From NCBI RefSeq assembly GCF_002764115.1, contig NZ_CP017944.1:124001-188000 (forward strand): a DNA stretch of 64,000 nt. The letters are read 5' to 3'. Origin of the DNA: Phyllobacterium zundukense (lineage in GTDB: Bacteria; Pseudomonadota; Alphaproteobacteria; Rhizobiales; Rhizobiaceae). Positions 45,092 to 53,799 of the stretch are shown here, piece after piece. Both the position numbers and the translations under genes were made by a program. The notes below the pieces were generated by a model that did not search any database, had not been told where the DNA came from, and saw only the letters and a list, made by a program, of their open reading frames with translations. Positions within the stretch are counted from its first letter, which is position 1, and every line of letters begins with the position of its first letter.

Positions 45092-46417
45092 CTAAAGTTT
45101 CCCATCGTCCTTGAAGACCTCCGTCCAATCATTGACCAGCCCGTCGAGGGCCTCCTTCGCAGTCCCCTTGTCGGCAACGACATAATCATGAAGCCGTTTC
45201 TGCATGGCTTGCAGGAGAATGGCATAGGATGGCTCCTGCCAGAAGTCCTGCACCTGGTTCATGGCCACAAGGAAGTCTGCAGCAAAGGGCTGGCTCTCCG
45301 GGAATGACGGATCGGTCAATACCGCCTTGTGTACGGCGTAACCGCCAAGTGACCACCACTTTTTCTGAACGTCCGGCTGGGCAAACCATTTGATATAGGC
45401 GAGAGCACCCTCCATGTTGTCCGTATTGGCAACGACGGAGATTCCCTGTCCACCGAGCGTCGAGGCCGCTACTTTTTCCTTGGGGTTGACGAAGAAGCCA
45501 ATCTTGTCGCCGCCAACTTTCTCATCCTTGTAGAGACCAGGAAAGAAAGCGAACCAATTCATTGCCATCGCCACTTGTCCCGATTTGAATGCATCAAGGC
45601 TTTCGCCCATATATGCATCGGTGTATCCGGGTGGCGTGCAGCATTTGTAGAGCGCCTTGTAAGCCTCAAGTCCGGCGACAGCGTCAGGTGAATTGACCGC
45701 GCCCTCCATATCGTATTTGCCCGGCGTGTTTTCGTATTTGAACCCATAGGGGTAGAGCGCCGACGAGGCTCCCATGGTAATGCCTTCTGAAGCACGTTCG
45801 GTAAAGATCGCCGCACCGTAGACCTTTTTGCCGTCCATTTTCCGGCCGTTGAAGAATTCAGCGACCTGTTTCAGCTCATCCCAGGTCGCTGGCGCGGCCA
45901 GGTCGCGTCCGTATTTCTGCTTGAACTCGGCCTGTATCTCCGGCTTCGCAAACCAGTCCTTGCGGTAGAACCAGGCATTGGCGTCGCCCATGGCAGGAAG
46001 CGCCCAATAATTCGGCGTGCCTTTCGGCCATGTCGCGTAGGCGTTGACCGCGGCGTCAGCGAAATCACTCATCTTGATCCCTTCCTTGTCGAAGAAATCA
46101 TTGAGCTTTACGTAGTAGCCGTTTTCGGCCGACCCACCGAGCCACTGGCTGTCGCCGATCAGCAGATCGCACAGCTTTCCGCCGGAGTTAAGTTCGTTGA
46201 GAATACGGTCGGCGAAATTAGGCCACGGTACGAACTCGAACTTCATCGTCGTCCCGCTTTGGGCTGTGAAGTCTTTGGAAAGCTCGACCAGTGCGTTAGC
46301 GGGATCCCATGCCGCCCAGCATAGGGTCAGTTCATCGGCTTTCGCCAGATTTGGCGCTGCCGTGAACAGGACAAGCGCCGAGGTCGCCCCGAGCAGGGCT
46401 TGCTTTATCGTTTTCAT
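45092..46417 (-). CDS. Polyol-type ABC transporter substrate-binding protein
   Basis: The 441-residue extracellular solute-binding protein family 1 member has a signal peptide (MKTIKQALLGATSALVLFTA, cut after AKA). ELTLCWAAWDPANALVELSK opens the mature part. A conspicuous pair of Cys lies in KALYKCCTPPGYTD. GGGAGG precedes the ATG. It is the first gene of the operon. The rest of the operon argues for a triose, tetrulose or polyol ligand. Confidence 0.92.
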   Translation of the reverse strand: MKTIKQALLGATSALVLFTAAPNLAKADELTLCWAAWDPANALVELSKDFTAQSGTTMKFEFVPWPNFADRILNELNSGGKLCDLLIGDSQWLGGSAENGYYVKLNDFFDKEGIKMSDFADAAVNAYATWPKGTPNYWALPAMGDANAWFYRKDWFAKPEIQAEFKQKYGRDLAAPATWDELKQVAEFFNGRKMDGKKVYGAAIFTERASEGITMGASSALYPYGFKYENTPGKYDMEGAVNSPDAVAGLEAYKALYKCCTPPGYTDAYMGESLDAFKSGQVAMAMNWFAFFPGLYKDEKVGGDKIGFFVNPKEKVAASTLGGQGISVVANTDNMEGALAYIKWFAQPDVQKKWWSLGGYAVHKAVLTDPSFPESQPFAADFLVAMNQVQDFWQEPSYAILLQAMQKRLHDYVVADKGTAKEALDGLVNDWTEVFKDDGKL

Positions 46418-46505
46418 GCATTCCTCCCAGATACATGAGCGACACCACGTCGCCCTCGAAAATATCGTTCGTTCCCTTGATTCTCCACACGATCTCTCTC
46501 CACCG

Positions 46506-46546
46506 TGTTGAGTAATGTTGTTTAGTAATACGTATTTTACTCAACA
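46506..46546. promoter_or_regulatory. candidate operator upstream of the dha-importer operon
   Basis: TGTTGAGTAA (46506-46515) and its inverted copy TTACTCAACA (46537-46546) are perfect 10-bp arms 21 bp apart. Between them a third, one-mismatch copy TGTTTAGTAA (46519-46528) and the palindrome ATACGTAT (46528-46535) occur. Three copies of one decamer in 41 bp, about 90 bp before the first gene, point to a regulator binding site. The regulator is not identified. Confidence 0.7.
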
Positions 46547-46694
46547 TTTCAAGTATGAATCGTTGCTGCGCTGCACATCGGAAAAATCCGATACACAGTG
46601 CAGTGGACATATTGGGAAGGAAGCGGGGGCTGCCGCGCTGTTGCAGGCAGGTAGGTTCAATGCCCAAGCGACGATAGCGCGCGGTCGCTGAGGA

Positions 46695-48662
46695 TCAACC
46701 GAAGAGCGCTCGCCTGCACAAGCCAATCATTGACTTGCCCAACATCCCGGTCTTGGCAACGTTATCAGGAGCTTTCCGGAACAGCGTATGGAGAATATCG
46801 TTATGTTGCTGGAAATTTGGCACTATTCTGAACCAGTTCGGAGGCATCGACATTTCGCTTTCAATCCTTACCCACCCGACCCCGCTAATGAATACCGCCT
46901 CATCTTCCGCGCCCGACAAATTCAAGCCTTCGATCAAGGCATTCTGTGTTGATAATGCATCGATCCGTATCTCGCGTATTGTCCCCTTGGCGCGATGTGA
47001 TGATCGCATGTGCACCTTGATAAGCTCCTCCTGTCCAAATCTCGGCAGTTCGATGCAGACCAAAAGACTTACGAATGCGATGAGCATGGAGAACGCCGAC
47101 CAAACAAGGTTCATGCAGTCACGCTCGGAGAACTCGGTCGGCGAACTCCAGGCGAATACTGTCGTCACAACTGAAAATGCAGACAGCAAGGTGACCAGAC
47201 CAAAGAAAATGGCCGTGGGGGCGTGAATTCGGATCGTGGATCTGTCACCACCCTTCTCGGTTACCTTGAATGGCCGTCCGAAGGGTTTGCGAATAGCCTG
47301 ACAGAGGGTAATCGTCACCGGAAGCGCGGTTATTGCGTGCGTCACTTCCGTGAACAGCGGTAAGGTACGCCGGCCGGAAATCCATGAGGAATAGCTCCAA
47401 AAGACGAAAAGGGCTGAAATTCCATACTTCATGAAAACCAGCTCATCGGCTTGAATCGCCGAAACGTCGAAGAGCCAATAGATCGACGGCGCGAACAGCA
47501 TACAAAGAATGAATGGCTTCGACAGCCAGCTGAGAAGTCCGTGTATGTAATGCAGGCGTTGGGTGAGGGTAAACCGTCCCCGCCACAAAGGTCCATCTTT
47601 GAGAAGTCCTATCTGTATCGTGCCAAGACACCAGCGCGTCCGCTGGGTTATGTATTCGGGTATGCCCTCGGCCGACAGCCCTACGCTCAGTTTCTCGTTC
47701 AACCATCGCGTCACGTAACCGCGTTCCATAAGGCGATAGGTCAACAGCATATCTTCTGATAGCGCTTCGTGTGGAAACCCGCCCATCTCGTTGAGAAGCG
47801 ACCGCCGCACCACAAAACTTGTTCCCACGCAAAACGCGCAGCCCGCGGCGTCCTTGGCAGGCTGGAAGGTGTCAAAAAACACCCGCTGATCATCAACGAA
47901 TGACGAACTGATGCCGAGATTGTGCTGGATTGGATCAGAATTGAAATAGAACTGCGGCGTCTGTACGAGCCCGATCTCACCATTCCGGAACAATCCGGTG
48001 ACGCGCATGAGGAAATTTTCCTGCGGTGCGAAATCTGCATCCAGAACCATAATCAGATCGGATGAATTGCCAGCCGAATTGGTCAGCGCTAGCGCATTAT
48101 TGAGGTTCCCCGCCTTTGCGTGGCCGTTGTCAGGACGAGTAATGTAGTTGACACCAACTCGCGCGCAATAGTCCTTGATCTGTGGACGGCGCGTATCATC
48201 GCAAACATAGATCTTGAATCGGGGATAATCCATCGATCTGGCACTAATGACGGATTTTTCCAGAATGTTTATGGGCTCGTTGTAGGTACAGATGAAGACA
48301 TCGACAGACGGATATGTACCTAGCGCCTTCAATTCCTCCTGCGCGTCGTCAGCTTCCCGTGTCCAGTCAGACATCCTGAACAAAATGAATATGGAACCGA
48401 GCCCGTAGACAACCGACACTGTTTCGAAGGTGAAATAGAAATAGGCCCAGAGACTGCTTCCGGTTATTTCAAGATCGGGCAAAGTATCGAGCCATCGCCA
48501 GGAAATGTAGAGCACCAGCGACAAGATTGCAGCGCTGCCAAACAAGATTCTGTCGGCCAAACGTTCGCGGTCGGCGATCCTGGAAAAGACAATGAACGTG
48601 AGCGCAACACCGACATCGAACACCAGCACACTCGCTACATCGTCGTTCACGTCGAAAAACAT
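46695..48662 (-). CDS. GT2 beta-glucan synthase, BcsA/BgsA-like
   Basis: The 655-residue integral membrane glycosyltransferase family 2 enzyme has the processive synthase motifs: VDVFICTYNEP, YVCDDTRRP, VLDADFAP (D-x-D), ALSEDMLL (TED-like) and QRTRW (Q-x-x-R-W). Several transmembrane helices flank the cytosolic domain. The C-terminal 120 residues show only a degenerate PilZ-like motif (ELPRFGQEELIK, LNLSGAEDEA), lacking the usual R-x3-R. Rhizobial BgsA mixed-linkage glucan synthases likewise bind c-di-GMP without a classical PilZ. ATG follows GAGGGCTAAGA. Confidence 0.85.
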   Translation of the reverse strand: MFFDVNDDVASVLVFDVGVALTFIVFSRIADRERLADRILFGSAAILSLVLYISWRWLDTLPDLEITGSSLWAYFYFTFETVSVVYGLGSIFILFRMSDWTREADDAQEELKALGTYPSVDVFICTYNEPINILEKSVISARSMDYPRFKIYVCDDTRRPQIKDYCARVGVNYITRPDNGHAKAGNLNNALALTNSAGNSSDLIMVLDADFAPQENFLMRVTGLFRNGEIGLVQTPQFYFNSDPIQHNLGISSSFVDDQRVFFDTFQPAKDAAGCAFCVGTSFVVRRSLLNEMGGFPHEALSEDMLLTYRLMERGYVTRWLNEKLSVGLSAEGIPEYITQRTRWCLGTIQIGLLKDGPLWRGRFTLTQRLHYIHGLLSWLSKPFILCMLFAPSIYWLFDVSAIQADELVFMKYGISALFVFWSYSSWISGRRTLPLFTEVTHAITALPVTITLCQAIRKPFGRPFKVTEKGGDRSTIRIHAPTAIFFGLVTLLSAFSVVTTVFAWSSPTEFSERDCMNLVWSAFSMLIAFVSLLVCIELPRFGQEELIKVHMRSSHRAKGTIREIRIDALSTQNALIEGLNLSGAEDEAVFISGVGWVRIESEMSMPPNWFRIVPNFQQHNDILHTLFRKAPDNVAKTGMLGKSMIGLCRRALFG

Positions 48663-48671
48663 TCTTAGCCC

Positions 48672-49913
48672 TCAATTGGGTTGAAACGGATTGAAGTCCA
48701 TTGCGGCGAGAACAGTCCAGGCAGTCGCTCCGAGATGCGGCCAACGGTGATACATGAACGCGCCGCCCTGCCCCATCGCGTCGATGCTCAATCCCGTCGA
48801 GAGTTCTTCGTTCGGCGTCGCGTAAAGCCAACCCGATTCCGGATCGATGTATTGAAGTACGCTGCCGATCAGGATTGAAGCACGCTTCGGCTCGCCCTCC
48901 AGGCTAAACAACAGCGCGGCTTGTGCTGTTCCCTCGATCCACAGACCGTCCCGGTCACCATTGAAATCGTAGCCGCCCGGAACGGAAAGCCGAGCATCGA
49001 TGAGATTTGTCGCATCGTACCATGAGGTAGGCCGCTGTGATTCGGGCAGGACCAAAAGTGGCCAGATTTGCACGTCGAGCCAAAGGTCCGCGCTGTGAAC
49101 CCTCTGCCCCTGCAGATCCGTGCCGATCAAAAAGCCATCTTTGTCGTCGTGCATTGTCGATACGAAGCGCAGTGTATTCTGCGCCAGACGTTCCCATCTT
49201 GGATCTTCGGTTGTCATCCAAAGCCACCGTGCGACTGCGACGATATCGATATTGTGCTCTGTCGACTTCCAGGCGATGCGGGATGCCTCTGGTTCGAAAC
49301 CGTAGTAACCGCCAGCAACACCGGGATTGTGGTCGTCTCTTCCAGCCAATTGCTCCAGCCATGATCCAAGATGCTCCGCTCCGTCGAGATATTTGGGCTC
49401 TTTCGTCCTGTCGTGGAGTTGAAGAAGTGCAAGCGCCGCCCACGCTATGTTTCCCGAGGCAGTGCTCACTTGATATTCGTCCTCTACCCAGTTTTTTGCG
49501 GCATCATCCCACCATCCGGGAAGCGCAATCTGTTCGTCCACGGGTCCTGATCGATAAGCGTTGCGAAGCCGCCCGTCGGTGTAATATCGATCTCGCTTAC
49601 CTGCCGAAATCAGCGCGTCACCGATCGATCTGGCACGATCTACCCGGCCACAAGCCAGGAATGCCATTACCGCCAAGGCATTGTCATAGACAAATGCTGT
49701 GTTCTGCAATGGCTTCGGCAACTCCATTCCGTTTTCTGAAGCGAGATAGCTTGGAAGAAATGAGCCGTTCGAATCACCAAACGGTTGTTCGGCTCTCGCT
49801 CGGTCTATTGAACTGCACAAGCTCAATCCAATCGCACGATCCGCCGCGTGCCCTTGCGAAGCCGCGCATAGAAACGCAATGCTGGCGGCGGCATAGAGGG
49901 CCAGCCTTTCCAC
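48672..49913 (-). CDS. secreted six-hairpin glycosidase-like protein
   Basis: The 413-residue protein has a signal peptide (LALYAAASIAFLCAASQGHA) and repeats of paired helices rich in W and Y (YDNALAVMAFLACGRVDRAR, GNIAWAALALLQLHDRTKEP, HNIDIVAVARWLWMTT) typical of alpha/alpha-toroid glycosidases. It lies between the adaptor and the synthase, with 3 and 9 bp between genes. It may trim or edit the glucan in the periplasm. Start is GTG with no ATG near. Confidence 0.75.
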   Translation of the reverse strand: MERLALYAAASIAFLCAASQGHAADRAIGLSLCSSIDRARAEQPFGDSNGSFLPSYLASENGMELPKPLQNTAFVYDNALAVMAFLACGRVDRARSIGDALISAGKRDRYYTDGRLRNAYRSGPVDEQIALPGWWDDAAKNWVEDEYQVSTASGNIAWAALALLQLHDRTKEPKYLDGAEHLGSWLEQLAGRDDHNPGVAGGYYGFEPEASRIAWKSTEHNIDIVAVARWLWMTTEDPRWERLAQNTLRFVSTMHDDKDGFLIGTDLQGQRVHSADLWLDVQIWPLLVLPESQRPTSWYDATNLIDARLSVPGGYDFNGDRDGLWIEGTAQAALLFSLEGEPKRASILIGSVLQYIDPESGWLYATPNEELSTGLSIDAMGQGGAFMYHRWPHLGATAWTVLAAMDFNPFQPN

Positions 49914-49916
49914 GTG

Positions 49917-51473
49917 CTAGTTCCATCTCGTGTCAAAGACCGCTTTGGAACCAATATCGGCCATAATGCGCGCGTGACGGAATGGTTGCGACTCCGCTTT
50001 CAACCGGCGGTCAAACAGATAATCGGAGGCTTGGCATTTGTTTCCGATACATGCCGGGTTCTTCGACGCTGGTAGCACAGCGGCGATTTTCTTTCCCGTT
50101 GGCAAACCCGGTTCTGAAGGAAGTGATGCGGCCCCTGCTTGCGTAGAGGAAAGTGCCGCAACACTTGCGATTTTGGTGCCACCCGTTGCAAAGGCCAACT
50201 CCAGCCGTTTGACCTCTTCCACAAGCGCGGCCGTTGCACCGTCGACATAATTGCGCGTCTTCTCCGCCCAATCCCGCTGCCGCGTAACCTCAACCCATGT
50301 GCCCACAGAGCAAAAATTGGCGATCGTTGCCGCATCTGTTTTTTCAGGAACGACAAAGGCATAAAGTTCGCGCCTTTCTGTCGGTGGGAACGGAACGGCG
50401 AAGTCAAGATCGACACGGTCGGTTGTACGAGGCAGAAGTCGGCTGACCAGACCCTGGACAGGTGACGTCCAGGCCGCCGATTCAACAACGACTTTCGATC
50501 CAACCGAGAGTGCTTGTGCCTGACGCTCCGAAAAAATAGCGACAACAAAAGCCTCGCTGCAATCGACGGACTGGACGAGCGTATCGCCTGCATTCACTTG
50601 CTTGCCGACTTGCGCGATTGTCTTGTAGATTTTTTCGGATTTCGTGATTGCCACGTCCGCTTTGGTCATCTTGTCGATGCGCTGTCTTTCCGATTCGGTC
50701 AGGCTTTGCAGCTGGACAAGTCGCGTCGTGATTGATGCGATTTGCATACTGATTTGCGAAACATCTGCCTTTCTGGCGCGGATCTCGTTTTGAAGATTTT
50801 GCAAGTACTGGTTGTTGTCGCCGACATATATTCCCCGCTGCGCAAAGCCGAGATCGTCCGTTGACATGTCAACTTTCAGCTTGGCCGCCTCGACCTTGGC
50901 ATCTTCCAGCCTGATCTTGTTCAGAAGCTCATCTTTTGTGCCGGGCAAGACGCCTTTGGACACCAGGCGCAGCTTGCGCTCCGAATCGGTTTTTTCATTC
51001 GCTGCCGAATATGTAGCGAGGTTTAACCGCACCTCGGCATCGCGCAACTCATTGCTCGAACGCGCAATCAGTGCGTTTTGCTGCGTCGACAATTCAGTTT
51101 CGAGATCTTTGATTCTGTTGAGATAATCTTCAAGATTGGCCTGCTTTAGTAGCAACTCGTTCTGAAGTGATGTTGACTCAACCTGAAGCCCGATGAATGT
51201 AGTACGATCGACACGCTCGTTCTGGACCGTTACAATGGGGCCTTCGTAGAAATCTTCTTTCTTGCCAGCCATACTTGTCACCGTCCCATTGATTGGCGAC
51301 GTTAATGACGACACAGGGGCGTTCACAACCGCTCTGACCGAACTGGAAGTGAATATGGGAGGTAGGACCGACGACGTAAAAACCGTCGCCAATACACCGA
51401 GAACGCCATAAGACGCTATTGTTACAGAAGCTGGTCTGCCTGCAATTGGGGTATATCGGGGCTGCGAAATCAT
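49917..51473 (-). CDS. Membrane-fusion (HlyD/BgsB-like) adaptor
   Basis: The protein of about 518 residues has one N-terminal transmembrane helix (SYGVLGVLATVFTSSVLPPI), an N-terminal biotinyl-lipoyl-like half (VVNAPVSSLTSPINGTVTSM), a long coiled coil of about 200 residues (TSLQNELLLKQANLEDYLNR onward) and a beta-barrel region (VVESAAWTSPVQGLVSRLLP). Such adaptors accompany glycan synthases, for example BgsB. ATG 51473 follows GGAG. It is the first gene of the locus. Confidence 0.8.
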   Translation of the reverse strand: MISQPRYTPIAGRPASVTIASYGVLGVLATVFTSSVLPPIFTSSSVRAVVNAPVSSLTSPINGTVTSMAGKKEDFYEGPIVTVQNERVDRTTFIGLQVESTSLQNELLLKQANLEDYLNRIKDLETELSTQQNALIARSSNELRDAEVRLNLATYSAANEKTDSERKLRLVSKGVLPGTKDELLNKIRLEDAKVEAAKLKVDMSTDDLGFAQRGIYVGDNNQYLQNLQNEIRARKADVSQISMQIASITTRLVQLQSLTESERQRIDKMTKADVAITKSEKIYKTIAQVGKQVNAGDTLVQSVDCSEAFVVAIFSERQAQALSVGSKVVVESAAWTSPVQGLVSRLLPRTTDRVDLDFAVPFPPTERRELYAFVVPEKTDAATIANFCSVGTWVEVTRQRDWAEKTRNYVDGATAALVEEVKRLELAFATGGTKIASVAALSSTQAGAASLPSEPGLPTGKKIAAVLPASKNPACIGNKCQASDYLFDRRLKAESQPFRHARIMADIGSKAVFDTRWN

Positions 51474-51652
51474 AGTTGCCACTCCGTCAAGAGATTAAAA
51501 ACTATGTTTCCTTCCTTTTTCCCCTCCCGTATTGTTTTTTATTTCCCCCTCTATAGTAGAAACGATCCCAAATAAGCTGATTCTGCGCAATACGTAATTG
51601 TGATTAAATAATCTGCCTATTTATACGCCAGACTTGGCCGAACGCCTGAACA

Positions 51653-52945
51653 TCACCTTTCGGGATCGATCCTATCCAGAAACCGGGTAATGTCATCGCT
51701 GCCACTTTGCGGCGGGCTGCCAGCCATCACCGCCACGGAGAACGCAATCAATGAGGAGACAGGCGTGTGGGTTCGGACCCCGGCTCGCAGGTTCATCACG
51801 AGCGTCGGACAGAGGAAAAGTGCCAACCGGATAACCGTCCGCCAATCATCCGGCAGCAACGCACGCCGTTTCAACTCACCAAGAAGCGGACGCCACAGAT
51901 GAGTCGCCTTGACGTCAAGCAATGCTTTACGCACAGGCGTTAGCTCCCAGTCTGTTTCGACATGCAGTTCTCTCGCATCCCGCCGCGCCGATGCCTTGAA
52001 CATTTGACTCGCGATAGCCGGATCATAGAGCCACAAGGGATGAGCGAAAATATTGTGAAAAGTCGCCTTTACTTCAGCCAGGAGGGCGGGAACATTGGAG
52101 CCCGCGAACGCCGGATCGAAAAAGGAGAGCTCTGCTTTTCCACCTTGTTCTGCGGTATACCAGACATTGGCGTTATGAGCGTCGCCATGGGCGACAACTC
52201 CGCCATTGTCGGCGAGACGCTTCGGACTTAACCGGGCATGAGCTGCATCGAAAAGCTCGCCGACACTTGAAGCGTAACGGCGGCCATCAATGACAAATTT
52301 CAGCTGGGAGAACTCCTCCCATTCCAGTTCCACCCCCGGGAAGCCGAATGTCTTGCCTGCATAGAAATCAGCAAACCGTCCGCCGGGAAACAAGCGCGTG
52401 GCAGGATCGATAAGCCGTTCGTAAAAAAGCCGGTGAATCGGTTCGGCCGCGACCTCCTCCACGCTGATCGGATGCAGCGTCTCGCGATACACATCAAGCA
52501 GCTTCGCGCACAGGTCCGTTTCCGCTTCTATAGCTCTTGCTCGCTCGGCGGGGTCGTCCATGAGATCAAGTTTGCGAAGCACGTCGGAGAATCGTGGATC
52601 GCTCCGCCTGCGGTAAATCAGAATCTGTTCTCCGGGCAGAACTGACATGTATACGGGCTGATCGACGGGTAGGCCAGCATTGGCAAGAATGTCCGCGCGA
52701 TAATACTCGCCGGTCATTTCCTCCTCGCCCTCCTCCTGATGAAACTTGAAGAAAAAGGCCTCATCGTCGCAGGTGAAAAAGCCATTCAACGAATTGAGGC
52801 TATACTGATCGTGGTTTATCTGAACGTCCGACGCCCGCATGGCAAACAGATCGAGCAGCAAGTCCGCCAGCATACGTTCTGCACGGTGTTGATCTTTTCT
52901 GGCTATATTCCTGATTTCAGCCGTCCGGCTGGTTGTCTCGTTCAT
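51653..52945 (-). CDS. Aminoglycoside phosphotransferase/choline kinase-like protein
   Basis: The protein of about 430 residues has the protein-kinase-like APH fold: a nucleotide-lobe segment (EEAFFFKFHQEEGEEEMTGE), the catalytic HGDAHNANV and a metal-site LSFFDPAFAG. It is longer than usual APH enzymes. It lies downstream of a catabolic operon with a UTRA regulator, so it may phosphorylate an intermediate of that pathway. ATG 52945 is used because the TTG 52993 adds an unrelated N-terminus. Substrate unknown. Confidence 0.65.
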   Translation of the reverse strand: MNETTSRTAEIRNIARKDQHRAERMLADLLLDLFAMRASDVQINHDQYSLNSLNGFFTCDDEAFFFKFHQEEGEEEMTGEYYRADILANAGLPVDQPVYMSVLPGEQILIYRRRSDPRFSDVLRKLDLMDDPAERARAIEAETDLCAKLLDVYRETLHPISVEEVAAEPIHRLFYERLIDPATRLFPGGRFADFYAGKTFGFPGVELEWEEFSQLKFVIDGRRYASSVGELFDAAHARLSPKRLADNGGVVAHGDAHNANVWYTAEQGGKAELSFFDPAFAGSNVPALLAEVKATFHNIFAHPLWLYDPAIASQMFKASARRDARELHVETDWELTPVRKALLDVKATHLWRPLLGELKRRALLPDDWRTVIRLALFLCPTLVMNLRAGVRTHTPVSSLIAFSVAVMAGSPPQSGSDDITRFLDRIDPER

Positions 52946-53036
52946 TGCAAAACCGATCCCCGTCGAGCCGATCCAAATCGGCACATTTTCCAATTTGTTC
53001 AGTTGGAGTCAGATGCTTATCGGTGTGACCGACAAA

Positions 53037-53768
53037 CTATTTTTTGCGACTTGGCCAATATCGGCTTCCCAACGAATAGCGGGCTCCGGCGTAGGTAAAC
53101 CGGTTTACCGTTACCACGGCATCGCCTGTCCAAGTTCTGCGGTGGAGTAGAAGACAAGGTTCGCTGGGATTTAGTCGCAGGTGTTCGGCAATTGCCTCAT
53201 CTGCCGCAATCGCAGAAATGACATGCTCGATTTCGGTAACTGGTGTTTGCTGCTGGAGGTACTCGAAGGTGGTTTGGCTATTGAAATCCTGCTGGTCGTA
53301 GTCCGGTGCAAGATCGGGATTAACGAAGCGCTCCTCCAGTTGGACCGGTTCGTCATTCTCGAAATGAACAACAATCGAATGATAGACCAGCCTGCGTTTC
53401 TTGAATTCGAAAGCAGTCGTCAGTGCTGGTGTCGTCATGAGCGTTTCCAGAAGGAGGACCTTCGAATGGTGGCTGTGACCCCGGGCTTCTATTTCGGCGG
53501 CGATATTGTTGATCTCGAGCAGTTCGGACTTCGCCTGCGAAGCGGCAACGAACGTACCTACACCCTGTATGCGAACAAGCACACCAACAGAGGTCAATTC
53601 CCTCAAGGCACGATGGATGGTCATGCGGGAAACACCAAGCGCCGACACGAGCTCGTTCTCAGAAGGGAGTCGCTGATCCTGGCCCCATAGACCGCTGCCT
53701 ATGTTCTGCAGAACATAGTTCTTCACTTTCTCATAAAGGGGGCTGGCATTATCGGGTAAGTTGATCAT
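53037..53768 (-). CDS. GntR-family regulator with UTRA domain (HutC type)
   Basis: The protein of about 243 residues has a winged helix (PLYEKVKNYVLQNIGSGLWG, ALGVSRMTIHRALRELTSVG) and a UTRA ligand domain (VYHSIVVHFENDEPVQLEER, FVNPDLAPDY, LLLHRRTWTGDAVVT). The longer frame from GTG 53816 would overlap the dehydrogenase gene by 17 bp; ATG 53768 gives the usual family length. It most likely represses this ABC-dehydrogenase operon. Confidence 0.85.
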   Translation of the reverse strand: MINLPDNASPLYEKVKNYVLQNIGSGLWGQDQRLPSENELVSALGVSRMTIHRALRELTSVGVLVRIQGVGTFVAASQAKSELLEINNIAAEIEARGHSHHSKVLLLETLMTTPALTTAFEFKKRRLVYHSIVVHFENDEPVQLEERFVNPDLAPDYDQQDFNSQTTFEYLQQQTPVTEIEHVISAIAADEAIAEHLRLNPSEPCLLLHRRTWTGDAVVTVNRFTYAGARYSLGSRYWPSRKK

Positions 53769-53799
53769 TTTCGTGAGCGCATTTTCAGAGAGTTCTGTG

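Noticed and set aside
49037..49966. 309-codon plus-strand open frame
   Set aside because: It is antisense to the six-hairpin glycosidase; Arg/Ser-rich product with no domain.
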